Positions 34,460 to 46,129 of a stretch of DNA of 64,000 nt are shown here, one piece after another. The stretch comes from Ailurus styani. Its lineage: Eukaryota; Chordata; Mammalia; Carnivora; Ailuridae. The translations under genes and the position numbers were made by a program. The stretch's first letter is position 1; every line of letters starts with the position of its first letter. The notes under the pieces were generated by a model that was given only the letters and a program-made list of their open reading frames with translations, ran no database searches and was not told the DNA's origin. The stretch covers positions 169,640 to 233,639 of the forward strand of contig LNAC01000685.1 in NCBI GenBank assembly GCA_002007465.1, written 5' to 3'.

Positions 34460-35645
34460 TTTAATACATCTTATTTTTTTTTAAAGATTTTATTTATTTA
34501 TTCGACACAGAGAGAGAGATCAGATCACAAGTAGGCAGAGAGGCAGGCAGAGAGAGAGGAGGAAGCAGGCTCCGCACTGAGCAGGGAGCCTGATGCAGGC
34601 CTCGATCCCAGGACCCTGAGATCATGACCTGAGCCGAAGGCAGAGGCTTTAACCCACTGAGCCACCCAGGCGCCCAATACATCTTATTGAAGTATAACAT
34701 ATTTGGCAAAGGCTACAGATCATAAGTATACAACTTCAGGAGTTTCACAAAGCAATTACAAACCATTACTGGAATTAAGAAACGGAACATGGCCAGCCTC
34801 TGAAGTCCCCACATCCCTATCCAGTCACCATCTGTCCAAGGATAAACACTATTATCATTTTGCACCAAAGACTATTTTTCCTGCTTTTGAAACTTTATCT
34901 AACATTTAAATGAATTATAGAGAGTATGTGCTTTTCTGTGTCTGGCTCCTGGTGCTCAAAAAATTTTTAATGAGACTGATCCATATTGCAGCATGTTATT
35001 GTAGATTGTACATTCTCATTGCTAAACAGCAAATTATTGCTTAAATATATCATAATTTGTTATCTATTTTATTCTTGGTAGATGTTTGGTAGATACTACT
35101 AGTTGTGGCTGTTATGATTATTTAGTGCTTTATGAATATTTGTGGATATGTCTTTGGTGAACAGACGTACATGTATTTGCTGGGTGTGCACCTAGGAGTA
35201 GGATGGCAGGGCCATAGGATATGCATATGTTCAGTTCTAATCGTACCGCCAGATGGTTTCCACGGTTGCAGGTTTCTACTCTCACCCTCAGAGGATGAGG
35301 GTCTAGTTACTCTAATTTCTCACCAACATTTAATATAATCTGTTCATTCTGGTAGTGTACATGGAATCTCAGCGGGGTTTTAATTTTCATTTCCCTGATG
35401 AATTGTGAAATTGACCTGGCTACTTACATATCATCTTTTGAGAAATGCCCATTCCAGTCTTTTTTCCTATTAAAAAAATGTGTTTGCCAATTTCTTATTG
35501 ATTTAGAGGAATTCTTTATATATTTTGGATATCAATCCTTTGCCAGCTGTATTTATTTCTAAGTCTTTCCCCTACTCTATTACTTGCGTGTTTTCATTCC
35601 TGGTAAAATTTTGCATGGCTTTTAATTTTCTGAAATTATAAGCCA
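34460..35645 (-). mobile_element. Old L1M LINE-1 3' region, antisense
   Basis: TATTGAAGTATAACATATTT near 34684 is the LINE-1 3'UTR signature. ACCTAGGAGTAGGATGGCAG near 35190, CTCACCAACATTTAATA near 35317, TTTCATTTCCCTGATGAATT near 35385 and TATTTTGGATATCAATCC near 35520 continue into the ORF2 3' end. A SINE interrupts it near its 3' end. No frame survives. Confidence 0.85.
34476..34675 (-). mobile_element. Young CAN-SINE with TSD, in LINE-1
   Basis: A 13-bp perfect TSD AATACATCTTATT at 34463-34475 and 34676-34688. Inside, TTAAAGATTTTATTTATTTA, GAGAGGCAGGCAGAGAGAGA and TTAACCCACTGAGCCACCCA are near consensus for the young subfamily. Confidence 0.96.
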
Positions 35646-36182
35646 GAAAAATACAAGACTGCTGGCTACATTTGCATTTCAAATAAACAACAAATGATTT
35701 TCTAGTATACTATAAAAATTTTCAATATTTATAGTACATTATTATAAGTACTTATAAGAATAAGGATATTTTTATCATAAAACTTATTGTTTATCTGAAA
35801 TTAAAATTTTACTTTTTTTCGGCTATGCCTGGCAACTCTACTCATAAAGCTTTTTTTCTTTAGGGGATTAAGTGATTTTTTAGGGGAAGAAACACAGAAC
35901 ACTGAGGGAGGAAGGGGGCACTTGCTTAACCAATTAGGACTACTTGGTCAGTTTGGGAATTCATCCAACATATATCAAAGAATTTGAAATCCTTCCCTTT
36001 TTAAAAAACTTATACTCTCTGTGTCTTTCAATTATAAATCCCTAAATAGTTATTATTTATATAACATATATATATAAATACATATAATATATTCTTATAA
36101 GTGGGGCTCTATCCAACTTTGACTTTTCATCTGGACCATGCATTAGGTATTCAGTAACCACTGTTAGCAAATGTCCAGATGG
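35646..36182. other. AT-rich, no feature recognised
   Basis: A TATATA-rich run lies at 36051-36100. No gene or repeat could be named. Confidence 0.4.
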
Positions 36183-36389
36183 AGGGGCGCCTGGGTGGCT
36201 TAGTTGGCTAAGAGTCCAGTTCTTGGTTTTGGCTCAGGTCATGGTCTCATGGGTTATGAGATCGAGTCCTGCATCTGGCTCTTCACTGAACCAGGAGTCT
36301 GCTTGAAGATACTCTCCCCTGTCCCTCCCCAGACTCGCACATGTATGCATGCACTCCTTTTTTCTCAAATAAGTCTTAAAAAAAAAAGG
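36183..36389 (+). mobile_element. CAN-SINE, moderately old
   Basis: GGGGCGCCTGGGTGGCTTAG head, TTTTGGCTCAGGTCATGGTC core, CTGTCCCTCCCCAGACTCGC segment and CTCAAATAAGTCTTAAAAAA tail. No clear TSD. Confidence 0.92.
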
Positions 36390-37079
36390 CCAAATAGAAA
36401 GATGGAAAGTGGTTTAGTGCCTCAGCTCTTGCTTCTCTTTGCTTTCCTCAGACTTCTTAACTACTTTCCTCAAAGTCAAGTTATTTTTTTTCCCTCCCTC
36501 CACTTACCACTTCATGTTTACTGAGAGACTGAGTAAAGTACAGGAGAAATAGCTGTTAATGTGGCTGATACAAAAAGAGAAGATGTATTAAGAAAAGTAG
36601 GAAGAAATTGGAGGGTGGATGCTAGAGATCTAAATAGTAGAGGTGATTCTGAGGATGGCAATGACTGCTTGGAGTAAGAAGGTCTAAGGAGGGGAACTTA
36701 TGAAAGAGAAAGAACTAAGGAAGAAGGTTCAATTCAGTAAACATTATGTGAGCAACTTGTTTCAGTCCTCTGCCAGGATTTGAAAAAAATCAGAGGATAA
36801 AATGAAATTTATGTTTGAACTAGGTTAAGGAGTTGGAAGTGTCAGAAATTGAAAAGAAGGCTGTAGGTCATATGCAGAGAATATGGAAACTGTGTGAAAG
36901 TAGAAAAAAAGAGAATCCCTTTGAAAGAAGTGTCATACATCAGAAAGTGCTCTGAGAAGGAAACTCAGACTGAGATCTGGTCTTTATCTCTACGTAATGT
37001 TTAGATACTGGACAATTTAGTTATACATACCTACCATTTTCACAGCTCTGAAATGAAGGCATTGGTCCCGGCTACACAA
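36390..37079. other. No gene or repeat recognised
   Basis: Purine-rich (AGAA, GGAA) from 36540 to 36930; no frame worth naming. Confidence 0.4.
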
Positions 37080-37246
37080 AGTGGTTCCTGAGCCAGTAGC
37101 ATCTGCAGCATCTGGGAAGTTGTTAAAAATGCAGTACCTTGGGCCTTTCCCCAGATCTGCTGAATCAGAATCTCTAGGACAGGGTCCAGAAATCTGCGTC
37201 AAGTATTCTAGGTGATTATATAGCTTTCTGATATTTGAGAAGTACT
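37080..37246 (-). mobile_element. MER5A, left arm of inverted pair
   Basis: TGGTTCCTGAGCCAGTAGCA, TTGTTAAAAATGCAGTACCT, TGAATCAGAATCTCTAGGAC and TCTGATATTTGAGAAGTACT follow reverse MER5A. Confidence 0.8.
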
Positions 37247-37257
37247 GGCCTTCCCCC

Positions 37258-37397
37258 AGTGCTTTTCAGACCTTAATGTGCATCAGAATCAGAGGACTTG
37301 GTGAAAGACGGATTCTGGTCTTGTAGGTTTGGGGTAGGTCTAACAGGTTCTTGGGTGAGGCTGATTCTACTGATCAGCAGACCACATTTTGAGTAGG
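37258..37397 (+). mobile_element. MER5A, right arm of inverted pair
   Basis: GCTTTTCAGACCTTAATGTG, CATCAGAATCAGAGGACTTG, AGGTTCTTGGGTGAGGCTGA and CAGACCACATTTTGAG follow forward MER5A with a shortened middle. It starts about 12 bp after the reverse copy ends. Confidence 0.8.
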
Positions 37398-37491
37398 AAG
37401 GATCCAGAATGATATCTTTGAAGCTTCCTTTTAATAAGAAAAAAATGAGAGAATATTATTTATTAGAATATTAAGAATTATTATAATTATT

Positions 37492-37669
37492 GGGGTGCCT
37501 GAGTGACTCGGTTAAGTATCTGACTTTGGCTCAGGTAATGATCTGAGTCCTGAGACTGAGCCCCACATCAGGCTTCATGCTCAGTGAGGAGTCTTCTTCT
37601 CCCTCTCCCTCTGCCCCTCTCCTCGCTCATGTGCTCTCTCAAATAAATATATAAAATCTTTTAAAAAAA
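37492..37669 (+). mobile_element. CAN-SINE, older copy
   Basis: GGGGTGCCTGAGTGACTCGG head with a small deletion, GAGCCCCACATCAGGCTTCA, CTCCCTCTCCCTCTGCCCCT, and AAATAAATATATAAAATC tail. Confidence 0.9.
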
Positions 37670-38489
37670 TTAGAACCATTAAGAATATTAAAGAGAAAAG
37701 TAAGAGATATAAGGTAAAAATAACTATCAGTTTACATTTATATGGACAGTAGTGTTTATGAGGTAGTTATTCATGCAATTGTATTGTCCTAGAGAAAGAC
37801 AAAAGACAAAACTTTGTTTCTATACCCACTCCATCAGAGGTTGTTTATGATTTTAAGATAAGGTTATTCTGGAAAAATCTACATAGGGTAAAAGATTTCC
37901 TGATTACTATTGCTCTCATAGCAGTATGTGTATAGTAGTCTTTCTTCAAATCATGAACTTTCGTGAGTTCGTACTTGTACAAGATCCACCCACTCATAAG
38001 TGTTTGTATACAGTCACACACAGATTCTTAGTAGCAGCAAATCAGGACAGATTTCTGAGCCAGTGTAGGCCACAGATGTCTTGGCCTCAGCATAGCTCCA
38101 GGCCTGAGGAATCCCAGCCTATACCACATTTTAACAAGGCAAACCCCAGACTTTTAGAGTTCAGGCTACGGGAAGTGGCAGGAAGCTCTTGGCAGGCAGC
38201 CCCCAGGCCTGAAGATTGACTTCGAAATTTAAGTGCACAAATGTCTCTGTCCAGAAAATTGTCATCATAGGAAAAGTCTTGCCTATCTTCCACCAGTGTG
38301 GGAGAGGTATAGAACAAGAGAAAAGGGCCAACTGGTTGTTGCATGGGAGAAAGTTTTGTGTTCCAGGACTGTATAATAGAAAGGGATATGAATAGGGTAA
38401 AAAGGATGGATCAGAATTTTATTTTGTCAGTATTGATGATGACGATGATGATGATATTTTAATCACTTTAAGTGTCAGTCTTTTTTTCA
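37670..38489. other. No gene or repeat recognised
   Basis: Frames of 97 codons (+, 37926-38219) and 85 codons (-, 38087-38344) overlap without recognisable product. A short (GAT)n-like run is at 38433-38454. Confidence 0.4.
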
Positions 38490-38640
38490 AAGCTTCATGT
38501 ATATTATTTAGTTCTCAACAACAGTGTGGTGAGCTAGGCTCTATTATTGACTCCATCTTAAAAATGAGAAAACAGGTCACAGATTGGTTAAGTAATTTCC
38601 ACAGAGTCATGCAGCAATGAAATGGTGAGAGCTTAAAATA
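38490..38640 (-). mobile_element. MIR relic
   Basis: TAGTTCTCAACAACAGTGTG, CATCTTAAAAATGAGAAAAC, GATTGGTTAAGTAATTTCC and AGTCATGCAGCAATGAAATG follow antisense MIR. Confidence 0.75.
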
Positions 38641-38794
38641 AGTCAGAAAGTACAACTCAGAAGCAATCATGCTTAGTGTTTCGTGATGCCTGTTAGGTCA
38701 AATATGGGCTGGAGTGTATGTAACTTAGTGTAAGGTAGAAAAAGTCTGGGAATTTGAAGTAGGAATGTTCACTCCTAACATTGCCACTGTGTAG

Positions 38795-39293
38795 ATGGAT
38801 GTGGTAGATTGACTGCAAAAAATGGCTTCAAGTTTTCCTCTTTCTTTAACCCATCCCTTGCAATGAGACTTTGCAGCAACTCCCACCAAGAGGTGGAGTT
38901 TATTTCTCTGTTCCTGGTCTTGACTGGTTTGACCAATCAAATACAGCAAAAGTAAACTCTGGGCCTCAAGAGGATTTGCATGCTTCTGCTCACTTTTTTG
39001 GAACATTGCTAATGCCATGATATCTAGAGAAGACTAACTTGCTAGAGGATGAAAATGTGTGGCTTAATCACCTTCATTGCCCCAGCCTACAACATTCACA
39101 GACTCATAGAGTTTTAGCCAGCCAGCCTCCAGCTGACTCACCATGAATGAATCCAGCCAAGATCAGCTGAGTTTGGCCCAGATCAGCAAGGCTGCCTACA
39201 TGACTCATAGTCTTATAAGTAATAATTTAGTTTGGTGTTTTAGGGCACTTAATTTGGGGTGGTTTGTTATGCAGCAATAGATAACTGATATCT
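38795..39293 (+). mobile_element. MLT1-like MaLR LTR
   Basis: GTTTGACCAATCAAATACAG near 38929, GCCAGCCTCCAGCTGACTCA near 39124, and the 3' end GGGGTGGTTTGTTATGCAGC then AATAGATAACTGATA mark an ancient MaLR/ERVL LTR. It is a solo LTR relic with no viral genes. The family label is from memory. Confidence 0.55.
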
Positions 39294-41399
39294 TGCATGA
39301 TCCAGGGGAACCCCTTAAACCCAATAGCATTTTGACAGAACACAAGTGAGACCACCCTCCAAACATTTCATAATTCCCTCATCCTCATTTTGGTAGAGTG
39401 TGATACCCCCTTCAGATTTGTTAAAAACTTGGAGCTTACTTTCTTTTCTATGTTACAGTTATTCTCTGGATCCAGGGACTAATTCTTAAGGTCCACCATA
39501 ACTTGGGACCCACCACGTGAACACATCAGCAGCCCACCATTGGTAGATCTTATCTCCACTCTTTACATTGGCTTCTCATTCATAGTGGGGCTCTTCCTTC
39601 TCTTCTTAACTTCTGGGGGATGCTCAGGAATCCACCAGTGTCTACATGTGGTTTGCCTCTTTGAAGCTTTAATTAGTGGCGTCTTGAATCCTGATTGCTT
39701 TGGTAATGGCCAGGGAGTCTGACTTCCCAAAATGAATACCCAGAGGGTGTGAAACATGCTCATTTATTAGATTCAAGAAAAGCAGAGAGGTTGTCATTAT
39801 GAGCATAGAGGAAGATACTGCATTTTTTTTGAAACTCATTATCATTTTGGTAGTAAGATAAATGATTGGCCGATGAGAGATAGTTTGCTTTCTACTGAGG
39901 CTGAACTTTGTCCAGTTATTAATAATGTTAATTTAAATTCCGGGTAGAAGACAATTTAATCTGTTGACTATGATATAGGTTCCTTTAACTGCTTTGTGAA
40001 GGGATAAGGTTTTCTCTGTTTTCTAAAAAGGGAAGAAAAAGATCTCAGTTTTTTTGGTAACTGCTTCACTGAAGCTCTCTGAGTGTGCCACATGTGTGCG
40101 GTTTAGCTGGCGACCGTGGTGTCTGTATGTATGTGGTCATAGATTTGTTATAACCTCTTGTCTGCCAAGTTAAGACCACCAGTTCCATTTTAATTCTAAG
40201 TTAACCTCAGGCTGGAGCCAGTCCACACTGCTCGAACATAAACGCTGACACTCAATCCACTCATCCTCTTGGCCCCACAATTTGTTTTTCTTTTTCTTTT
40301 TTTTTCCTAAGGGAGTTTGAACATTTGTTAGCAATCCAAAACCAACACTTCGTATACAAGACATAGTGATTACATAATCCTTTATAGGTTCTTATACTTT
40401 GACTATATTGCAAACTTTTCAGCGGTTTCATAAAATGTCTCGAACTGAAGTATAGTTTCTAAATGATATCCTTGGAGATAGGACATCAGATTTTACTGTG
40501 GTGATAACTGCAATTCTTTTGAGAAATACAGAATCAACACATTAATTGGAGGACTCTCTTTTTAAAGAATGGCTTCAGGCAGGCTTCTATTCACTGTGTC
40601 TTTTGAAATGGGAAAGATGGAGACTCCTGGTGTTATCTGGCATTACTTGGCCTGACAATGCAAATGTAGGTGACAAGATGACATTGTGTAAGGAAAATTG
40701 AATTATCTATTTTCCCCCTTCATTTTGATTTCTAGTCAAAGGAAAAGTAGAGATGGGTCTGATAGGCTAATTTTCAAAACTGATAGTCAATTAGTATGGT
40801 TCACAGAGCTATTACAGGATCTTTGTCTTTAATTTCTTAATCTTAATTTAAATCTACTAGTTTTTAGGCAATCCAAGCAATTGTGAGCAATTTAGGCAAT
40901 TGTGAGCTTGACAGAGTTGGGAAATTTTTTCCCTAATAATGTTTTGTGGCAAGCTTACACGGTGGCCTATCTATGTCCATTGGTCCAATGACAAAATTTA
41001 CTTGATTTAAATATATTTCTATATTTGGAGTTAATACATGTTCTTGGAGACAGCCTACCCTCTTTCCAGAAACCTCACTTAGTGACTTGTTTGCAGAAGT
41101 AACCAGTTAGACACTTTGTGAAATTGCCAAGTGTTCCTCTCTTAGTAACTAACCAAGTTTTGCAAACATCACATTATCGTGAGTTAAAAATAATTCCTAT
41201 TGGGCTGATTGGAGAAGAATGCCATGGTTAACTGCTGAAAACACTGGGAGTGTTATGGATGACACTAAGAAGAGAGCTGTTTCAGCCAATCACATATGAA
41301 TTCCTACTTGTAGAGAGCTAATTTCAGTCCTTACAGGACTCTTCTGGGATGGAAGGTGGGCTATCAAGGGCAGAGTGGAAGAAATACTAGCTTTGAACT
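39294..41399. other. No gene or repeat recognised
   Basis: Ordinary AT-rich DNA. Opposing frames at 39540-39763 and one at 40170-40364 are unrecognised. A pyrimidine stretch lies at 40282-40307. Confidence 0.4.
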
Positions 41400-41580
41400 C
41401 ATCAGATTATCTGTGTGAGGCTCCAGTTCAATCAACACACTTCTAATGCACCAGTGATTAGGCATATTATTCAACCCTAACAAGCCTCAGTTTTCTCATT
41501 TGTAAAATAGGGACAATGGCTATTTCAACAGGACTATAGTGAGGATTATATTTGACACTCTATGCCCAGTGTTGACCTGA
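41400..41580 (+). mobile_element. MIR relic
   Basis: AAGCCTCAGTTTTCTCATTT, GTAAAATAGGGACAATGGCT and ACTATAGTGAGGATTATATT are clear MIR blocks; the head is diverged. Confidence 0.75.
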
Positions 41581-41639
41581 TCTTGCTAGCTACCGGCTTT
41601 CTTGCCTTCTTGCCTTCTGTGTTCTCATCCCTCACTACA

Positions 41640-41965
41640 GAAGATAGCCAAAGTTCCTAATATGGCATGCTAAGCCTTCTACAGTCTTTCCTTAGTTTAT
41701 CTGTCAGCTGAGTCTCTCCCCAACCCCTCAACCTCATGGGCATCTAAGTCTGGCCATGCTATATACCTTCATGCCTCATGCCTCGCGCCATTCCCTTTGC
41801 CAGAAATACCCCTCCATTTACATTTATAGGACAATCCCCCACATTTCCTTTAAAATTTAGCTCAAATACCACTTTCTCCTAGAATCTTTTTCTCAACTGA
41901 CCTATCTTTTCCCTGGTCTCCTCTAGCGTTTCTTTATACTGCTTGCTTGGTCCCTAATTTTTGCT
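41640..41965 (+). mobile_element. L2 LINE 3' fragment
   Basis: CCATTCCCTTTGCCAGAAAT, AAATTTAGCTCAAATACCAC, TTTCTCCTAGAATCTTTTTC and AGCGTTTCTTTATACTGC match the order of the L2 3' region. Non-coding relic. Confidence 0.65.
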
Positions 41966-42479
41966 TAGCACTCACATACTGAATATAAACATGATGCCAT
42001 TGTTGCTACCTTTATTCCTCCTACAAATTCACCTCTGTATCTTTCTACTTTCTTGGCTGCATGATTTCCAGGTCCATTTAGGTTCTTTCAATGAGAATTT
42101 TAAAAAGTGATTGGATTTGGTTAGTCATATTCAAGTTGGATTGACAAGACATGTATCCATGAAAACCATTGAATTTTGCTGATAAGAGGAAGCCTGGAAT
42201 TCCAAGCTCACTTCTTCACTGATAGATGAAGACAATAAAGCCAAGAGAGATTGATAGACTTGACAAAATAAATATAACTTGGTAATACAGACAAAAAGAG
42301 ACCAGACCAGATGGTCTGACTTCTAGCCCAGGAGAGCACTAGACCTAGTGAGGAATAGTTGATTCAGAAATCAACATCTGTTTTCCTTCTTTCACTAACA
42401 ATTCTTTGATTTTACTTTGGAGATTCAAACTTCTCCAATATCCATCTTTTGGTCTAATTGAGAGGGATACTTTTGCAGC
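41966..42479. other. No gene or repeat recognised
   Basis: No frame above 60 codons; nothing could be named. Confidence 0.4.
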
Positions 42480-42875
42480 ACTAAGTGTAGACATGTGTCC
42501 CAGGCCAGATGAATTAGCATGTTCTGTACCCTCAGCAACAGTGATTGGTTTGTGACAGGCATATGATTCAGCTTAGCTTAGTATTTCAATTCCAGATCTT
42601 TTAATTGAACTGTGAAGAGGAAGACTCTGTGGGACTGCTCCCCATGAAGATGGTGTTAGCTTCGATCTATTGGGGGTCACTTTGTAGAGGGCTTAGTTGA
42701 GAGTGAGGCTAACACAAAGAGACAAGAGCCCAAGAGAGAAGGAAGTAGAAGAGGAGGTGGAAGAAAGTGAGAGCAATAGAAAATGAAAGAGAACATGAAT
42801 CCAGAATAAGTATATCATTTTGAACCTCTAGATCCAGCTGTAGTTTAAAGACACATGAATTAGTCAGTTTAAGGA
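42480..42875 (+). mobile_element. Old LTR/MER-type relic, sister of 12085
   Basis: GTGTCCCAGGCCAGATGAAT, CATGAAGATGGTGTTAGC, AGTGAGGCTAACACAAAGAG, a GA-rich block, then TTTTGAACCTCTAGATCCAG. The purine-rich centre and the GATCCAG block are typical of the family; its name is unresolved. Confidence 0.45.
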
Positions 42876-42938
42876 TTTCCTTATTATTGAGAGTCCTGAA
42901 TTATACATCATCTAACTCTCTTGTTCACTTTAAGAGAA

Positions 42939-42963
42939 TTTATTTATTTATTTATTTATTTAC
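42939..42963. repeat. (TTTA)n microsatellite
   Basis: Six TTTA units without a SINE body attached. Confidence 0.85.
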
Positions 42964-42979
42964 GGAAATTTTTAGTACC

Positions 42980-43150
42980 TTAGTTCTAGAATTTGCTGGC
43001 TCAGTTAATCAAATGTCACTACCTTTCTGAGCCTCAGTTTCTTTATATGTTAATTGAGTCCAAAAACACTTCATATTTGGAAAGATAAGATATACTTCTA
43101 AAGTATTAGCACAGACTGAACAATCACTTAATGGAGTTTGATATGATTAT
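42980..43150 (+). mobile_element. MIR relic, weak
   Basis: ACCTTTCTGAGCCTCAGTTT and CTTTATATGTTAATTGAGTC match the MIR centre; both ends are diverged. Confidence 0.5.
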
Positions 43151-43192
43151 TAATCTGATGTATCATGCTTTGAGATTGGAATGCCATAGTGA

Positions 43193-43195
<3 letters not shown>

Positions 43196-43224
<29 letters not shown>
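43196..43224. repeat. (TG)n microsatellite at SINE tail
   Basis: About fourteen GT units directly abut the T-rich tail of the following SINE. Confidence 0.95.
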
Positions 43225-43227
<3 letters not shown>

Positions 43228-43408
43228 AAGATTGTATTTATTTATTTGTTAGAGAAAGAGATAGCACAAGCAGGAGCAGCAGGCAGATGGAGAAGCAGGC
43301 TCCCCACTGAGCAAGGAGCCCAGATGGCAGGACTTGATCCCAGGACCCCAGGATCATGACCTGAGCCCAAGGCAGACACTTAACTGACTGAGCCACCTCA
43401 GAGCATCC
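43225..43408 (-). mobile_element. CAN-SINE, older copy, in TG tract
   Basis: TTTTAAGATTGTATTTATTT, GGATCATGACCTGAGCCCAA and CTGAGCCACCTCAGAGCATC in minus orientation. CTGTGTGTG stands on both sides (43195 and 43409), a likely TSD, so the SINE entered a TG-rich site. Confidence 0.9.
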
Positions 43409-43539
43409 TGTGTGTGCTTTATTTTAATTTTCAAATGTAGAACTAACATTTTAAGTCAGTTTGCAGGAATATTATCAATATACTTCCATTAAAAGCATAA
43501 CGTGTGAATATATTTAAGTTATGCAGTGCCTCACACCTG

Positions 43540-43765
43540 TCTAGTCCTTTTCCAAGCATTTTACAAATAAGAACTCATTTAATCCTTATAACAAGTTGAG
43601 GAGGTAAATTCTGATATACTTTTTCCATTTTACAGATGAAGAAGCTCAGGCATTTAGGAGGTTAAGCATCTTTCCCATTGCTGTATAGTTAATCAGTAGC
43701 AGAGCTGGGTCTTGAACCAGGTAGTCTCATATTACAGGTCATACTTTTTGTCACTGTGCTTTGCT
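43540..43765 (-). mobile_element. MIR relic, nearly full length
   Basis: TTTAATCCTTATAACAAGTT, TCCATTTTACAGATGAAGAA, TAATCAGTAGCAGAGCTGGG and TTGAACCAGGTAGTCTCATA cover most of antisense MIR. Confidence 0.85.
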
Positions 43766-43782
43766 GCCTCTTGACAAAAGTC

Positions 43783-43962
43783 TGTGGGCCATGATCTTGT
43801 GACTAATAGCAGCAGCATCAACTGGGAACTTGTTAGAAATGCAAATTCTCAGGTCTGTTCCCAGAACTACTGAATCAGAAACTCTGGGGGTGAGGTCCAG
43901 CAAGTTGTATATTAGTAAGTCCTTTAGGTGATTCTGATTTGTGCTAAGGTTTAAGAACCCCT
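43783..43962 (-). mobile_element. MER5A, nearly complete
   Basis: AGCAGCAGCATCAACTGGGA, ACTTGTTAGAAATGCAAATT, TACTGAATCAGAAACTCTGG and AGGTGATTCTGATTTGTGCT are close to reverse MER5A. Best-preserved MER5A here. Confidence 0.88.
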
Positions 43963-44296
43963 GTCCTATAATTCTAAGCTATAATTCACAGATTGGGTGC
44001 TCTTAGTGCTTTAGAGTCATTATAATGCAATAAGTGATTATACTTCAATAAGTGATTCTTGAATGCCTACTGTGTGCTAGCTACCATTATACTCTCAGGT
44101 GTTGGCTATGCAGAGCAAATATGAAGTGTTTCCTGGGAAACAAAGACATAAATACAAGATCCCAGCTGTTAGCTCTGATAATTTCCAGGAAGGAAAGGAG
44201 AAGTGTGATACTAGGACATATGACAAGGGGTTGGAGGTGGTAGTGGTATCATAAAAGTCTTTCCTAAGTAATGTGTGAAGATCTGTGAAACCAATG
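43963..44296. other. No gene; weak old relic
   Basis: TTGAATGCCTACTGTGTGCT at 44059 is a phrase common in ancient relics, but too little surrounds it for a call. Confidence 0.35.
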
Positions 44297-44463
44297 GTTC
44301 ATGACTTTGGCTGCACATTGCAATCACCTGGGAGCCTTAAAAGCACCAATTCTCAGGCTGCATTACAGACCAATTGAATCAGAAAATCAAGGGTGGAGTC
44401 CAGCATAAGTATTTTTAAAGTTTCCAAGTGATTGCAATGTGCAGCCCAAGTTAGAGTCACTGG
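44297..44463 (-). mobile_element. MER5-type MITE, quasi-palindromic
   Basis: GGCTGCACATTGCAATCACC on the left is mirrored by AAGTGATTGCAATGTGCAGC on the right, and AATTGAATCAGAAAATCAAG sits in the middle. The arms can pair with each other. Belongs to the MER5 group of hAT MITEs. Confidence 0.7.
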
Positions 44464-44700
44464 GTCATAGGCTTTGTTGGAAATACTTAGAGATGATGGA
44501 AGAGTGGAGAGGGAGCATGACATTAGTGTCAAAACACAGGGACATTGATAGAGCCAAAAAAAAAAAAAAGACACAGAAAAACCATAAGATTTGTCTATGC
44601 GTAAAGCAGTCATTTAATGTAATACATTTAATAACATTTACAAAACAGATTAGCTTCTAATCACAAACTATTAATACATATATTTATTAGAAGACCTGCT

Positions 44701-44777
44701 AGGAAGATACAAGTGGATACAAGGAAGATACAAGGATACAAGGAAGATACAAGGATACTAGGAAGATACAAGTGGAA
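44701..44777. repeat. Small minisatellite, 19-bp unit
   Basis: About four tandem copies of a unit close to AAGGAAGATACAAGGATAC. The outer copies carry a GATACAAGTGG variant, so the array looks symmetric. Confidence 0.9.
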
Positions 44778-44989
44778 AATAGAATACAAATATGAAAATG
44801 GAATATGAGTTTAGCTTAGAGGATACTGCCACTTATTTCATATAAAAACTTTCTATAGAAATTTACTAACTACTAAGTGCTCTCTACTAGAAGCTCTGAA
44901 GATAAAACAGAATTTGCAAAGCTTTTCCACCTCCAGCAATCTCAGGGTCTGCTAATGTAAGGCTTCTAGGAGAAGCAGTTTTTATTTCA

Positions 44990-45070
44990 GTATAAATATA
45001 TATTATAATCAGTATAAATATATACATTTATTCAATATAAATAATATATAATATGTAAATATATTTCTGT
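44990..45070. repeat. AT-rich TATAAATA stretch
   Basis: Imperfect repeats of AGTATAAATATAT and ATAAATAATATA; no function implied. Confidence 0.8.
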
Positions 45071-45134
45071 ATATTAGGATCTTATTTCCAAGGCTATTAA
45101 GTAACTGGATATAACTTGTTAAAGAAAGTACATT

Positions 45135-45602
45135 GTCTGAGACTAAAATGTGAAAGATTGTATTGCTGGCTTCAATTAATCCCACTCTGGGAAATGAGAC
45201 CTTTGCAGCTCCTCCCTTCGAGAGGTATAATCTGTTTCCCTAGCTCTTGACTCTGGGATGGCCTTGTGGTTTGCTTCCACCAATAGAAAGCAGAGGAATA
45301 GATGAAATGCCACTTCAAAATCTTGGCCTTAAGAAGCCATGCATTGATTCTATTCAGCTAATTCACTGGAGAATGAAAGAGACCCATGGCGTAATAACCC
45401 CCATTGCCTTAGCCAACAGCCAGCCAACGCTCCCAGACTTGGAGCTACCTAGATGACCACAGGGATCCCAGATCACGATGGAGCCCAGCCAAGATAAGAA
45501 GTAGGATCCAGCTGAACCCAGCCTACATTGCTGACCTGCAGAATCATAAGCTAAATAAATAGTTATTCCTTTAAGTCATTACAGCAATAAGTAACTGATA
45601 AA
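45135..45602 (+). mobile_element. MLT1-like MaLR LTR
   Basis: CTCTTGACTCTGGGATGGCC near 45243, TTCCACCAATAGAAAGCAG, AACCCAGCCTACATTGCTGA near 45515, the polyadenylation-type AATAAATAGTTATTCCTT, and the end CAGCAATAAGTAACTGATA match the relic at 38795. No viral genes. Confidence 0.6.
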
Positions 45603-46061
45603 GTAAACTTTAGGAAACTTTAAAATAATTTCCTGTAATATGTTTTATGAAATGAGTCAGGAGACTTGCTTCTGAACAATAACCCTTGTGAGAACAATGC
45701 TAACTAAAAATAAAAGTTAGGAATGCTAACTATACTTTCTCTATTGTAACTCTTAGCCTCTGCTGTTTTACTGTAATATAATTATCAAATTAACTTGGTT
45801 TAAACAAGAAAGGGAGGTTTCTAAGTAGCACTGATTTGTCCATCTTGGTAGAAATGAGAACATTAGAGGAATATGTTGAGTTTGTAATTGTGTGACATGT
45901 TATTTACTGGCAACTGTGATTTTGGAGTAAGAGCCTCCAACATGGATTTTTTTTCACTTAAAAAATAATCACAGAATTCTGACTTCTCATTCTAAGGCCA
46001 AATAATTAAAGTATATAAAACAGGACACAAAGAAGTCCTTTTCTCTTTCTCTCACTCTACA
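45603..46061. other. No gene or repeat recognised
   Basis: AT-rich, no open frame of note. Confidence 0.4.
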
Positions 46062-46062
46062 T

Positions 46063-46070
46063 TGTGTGTA

Positions 46071-46129
<59 letters not shown>

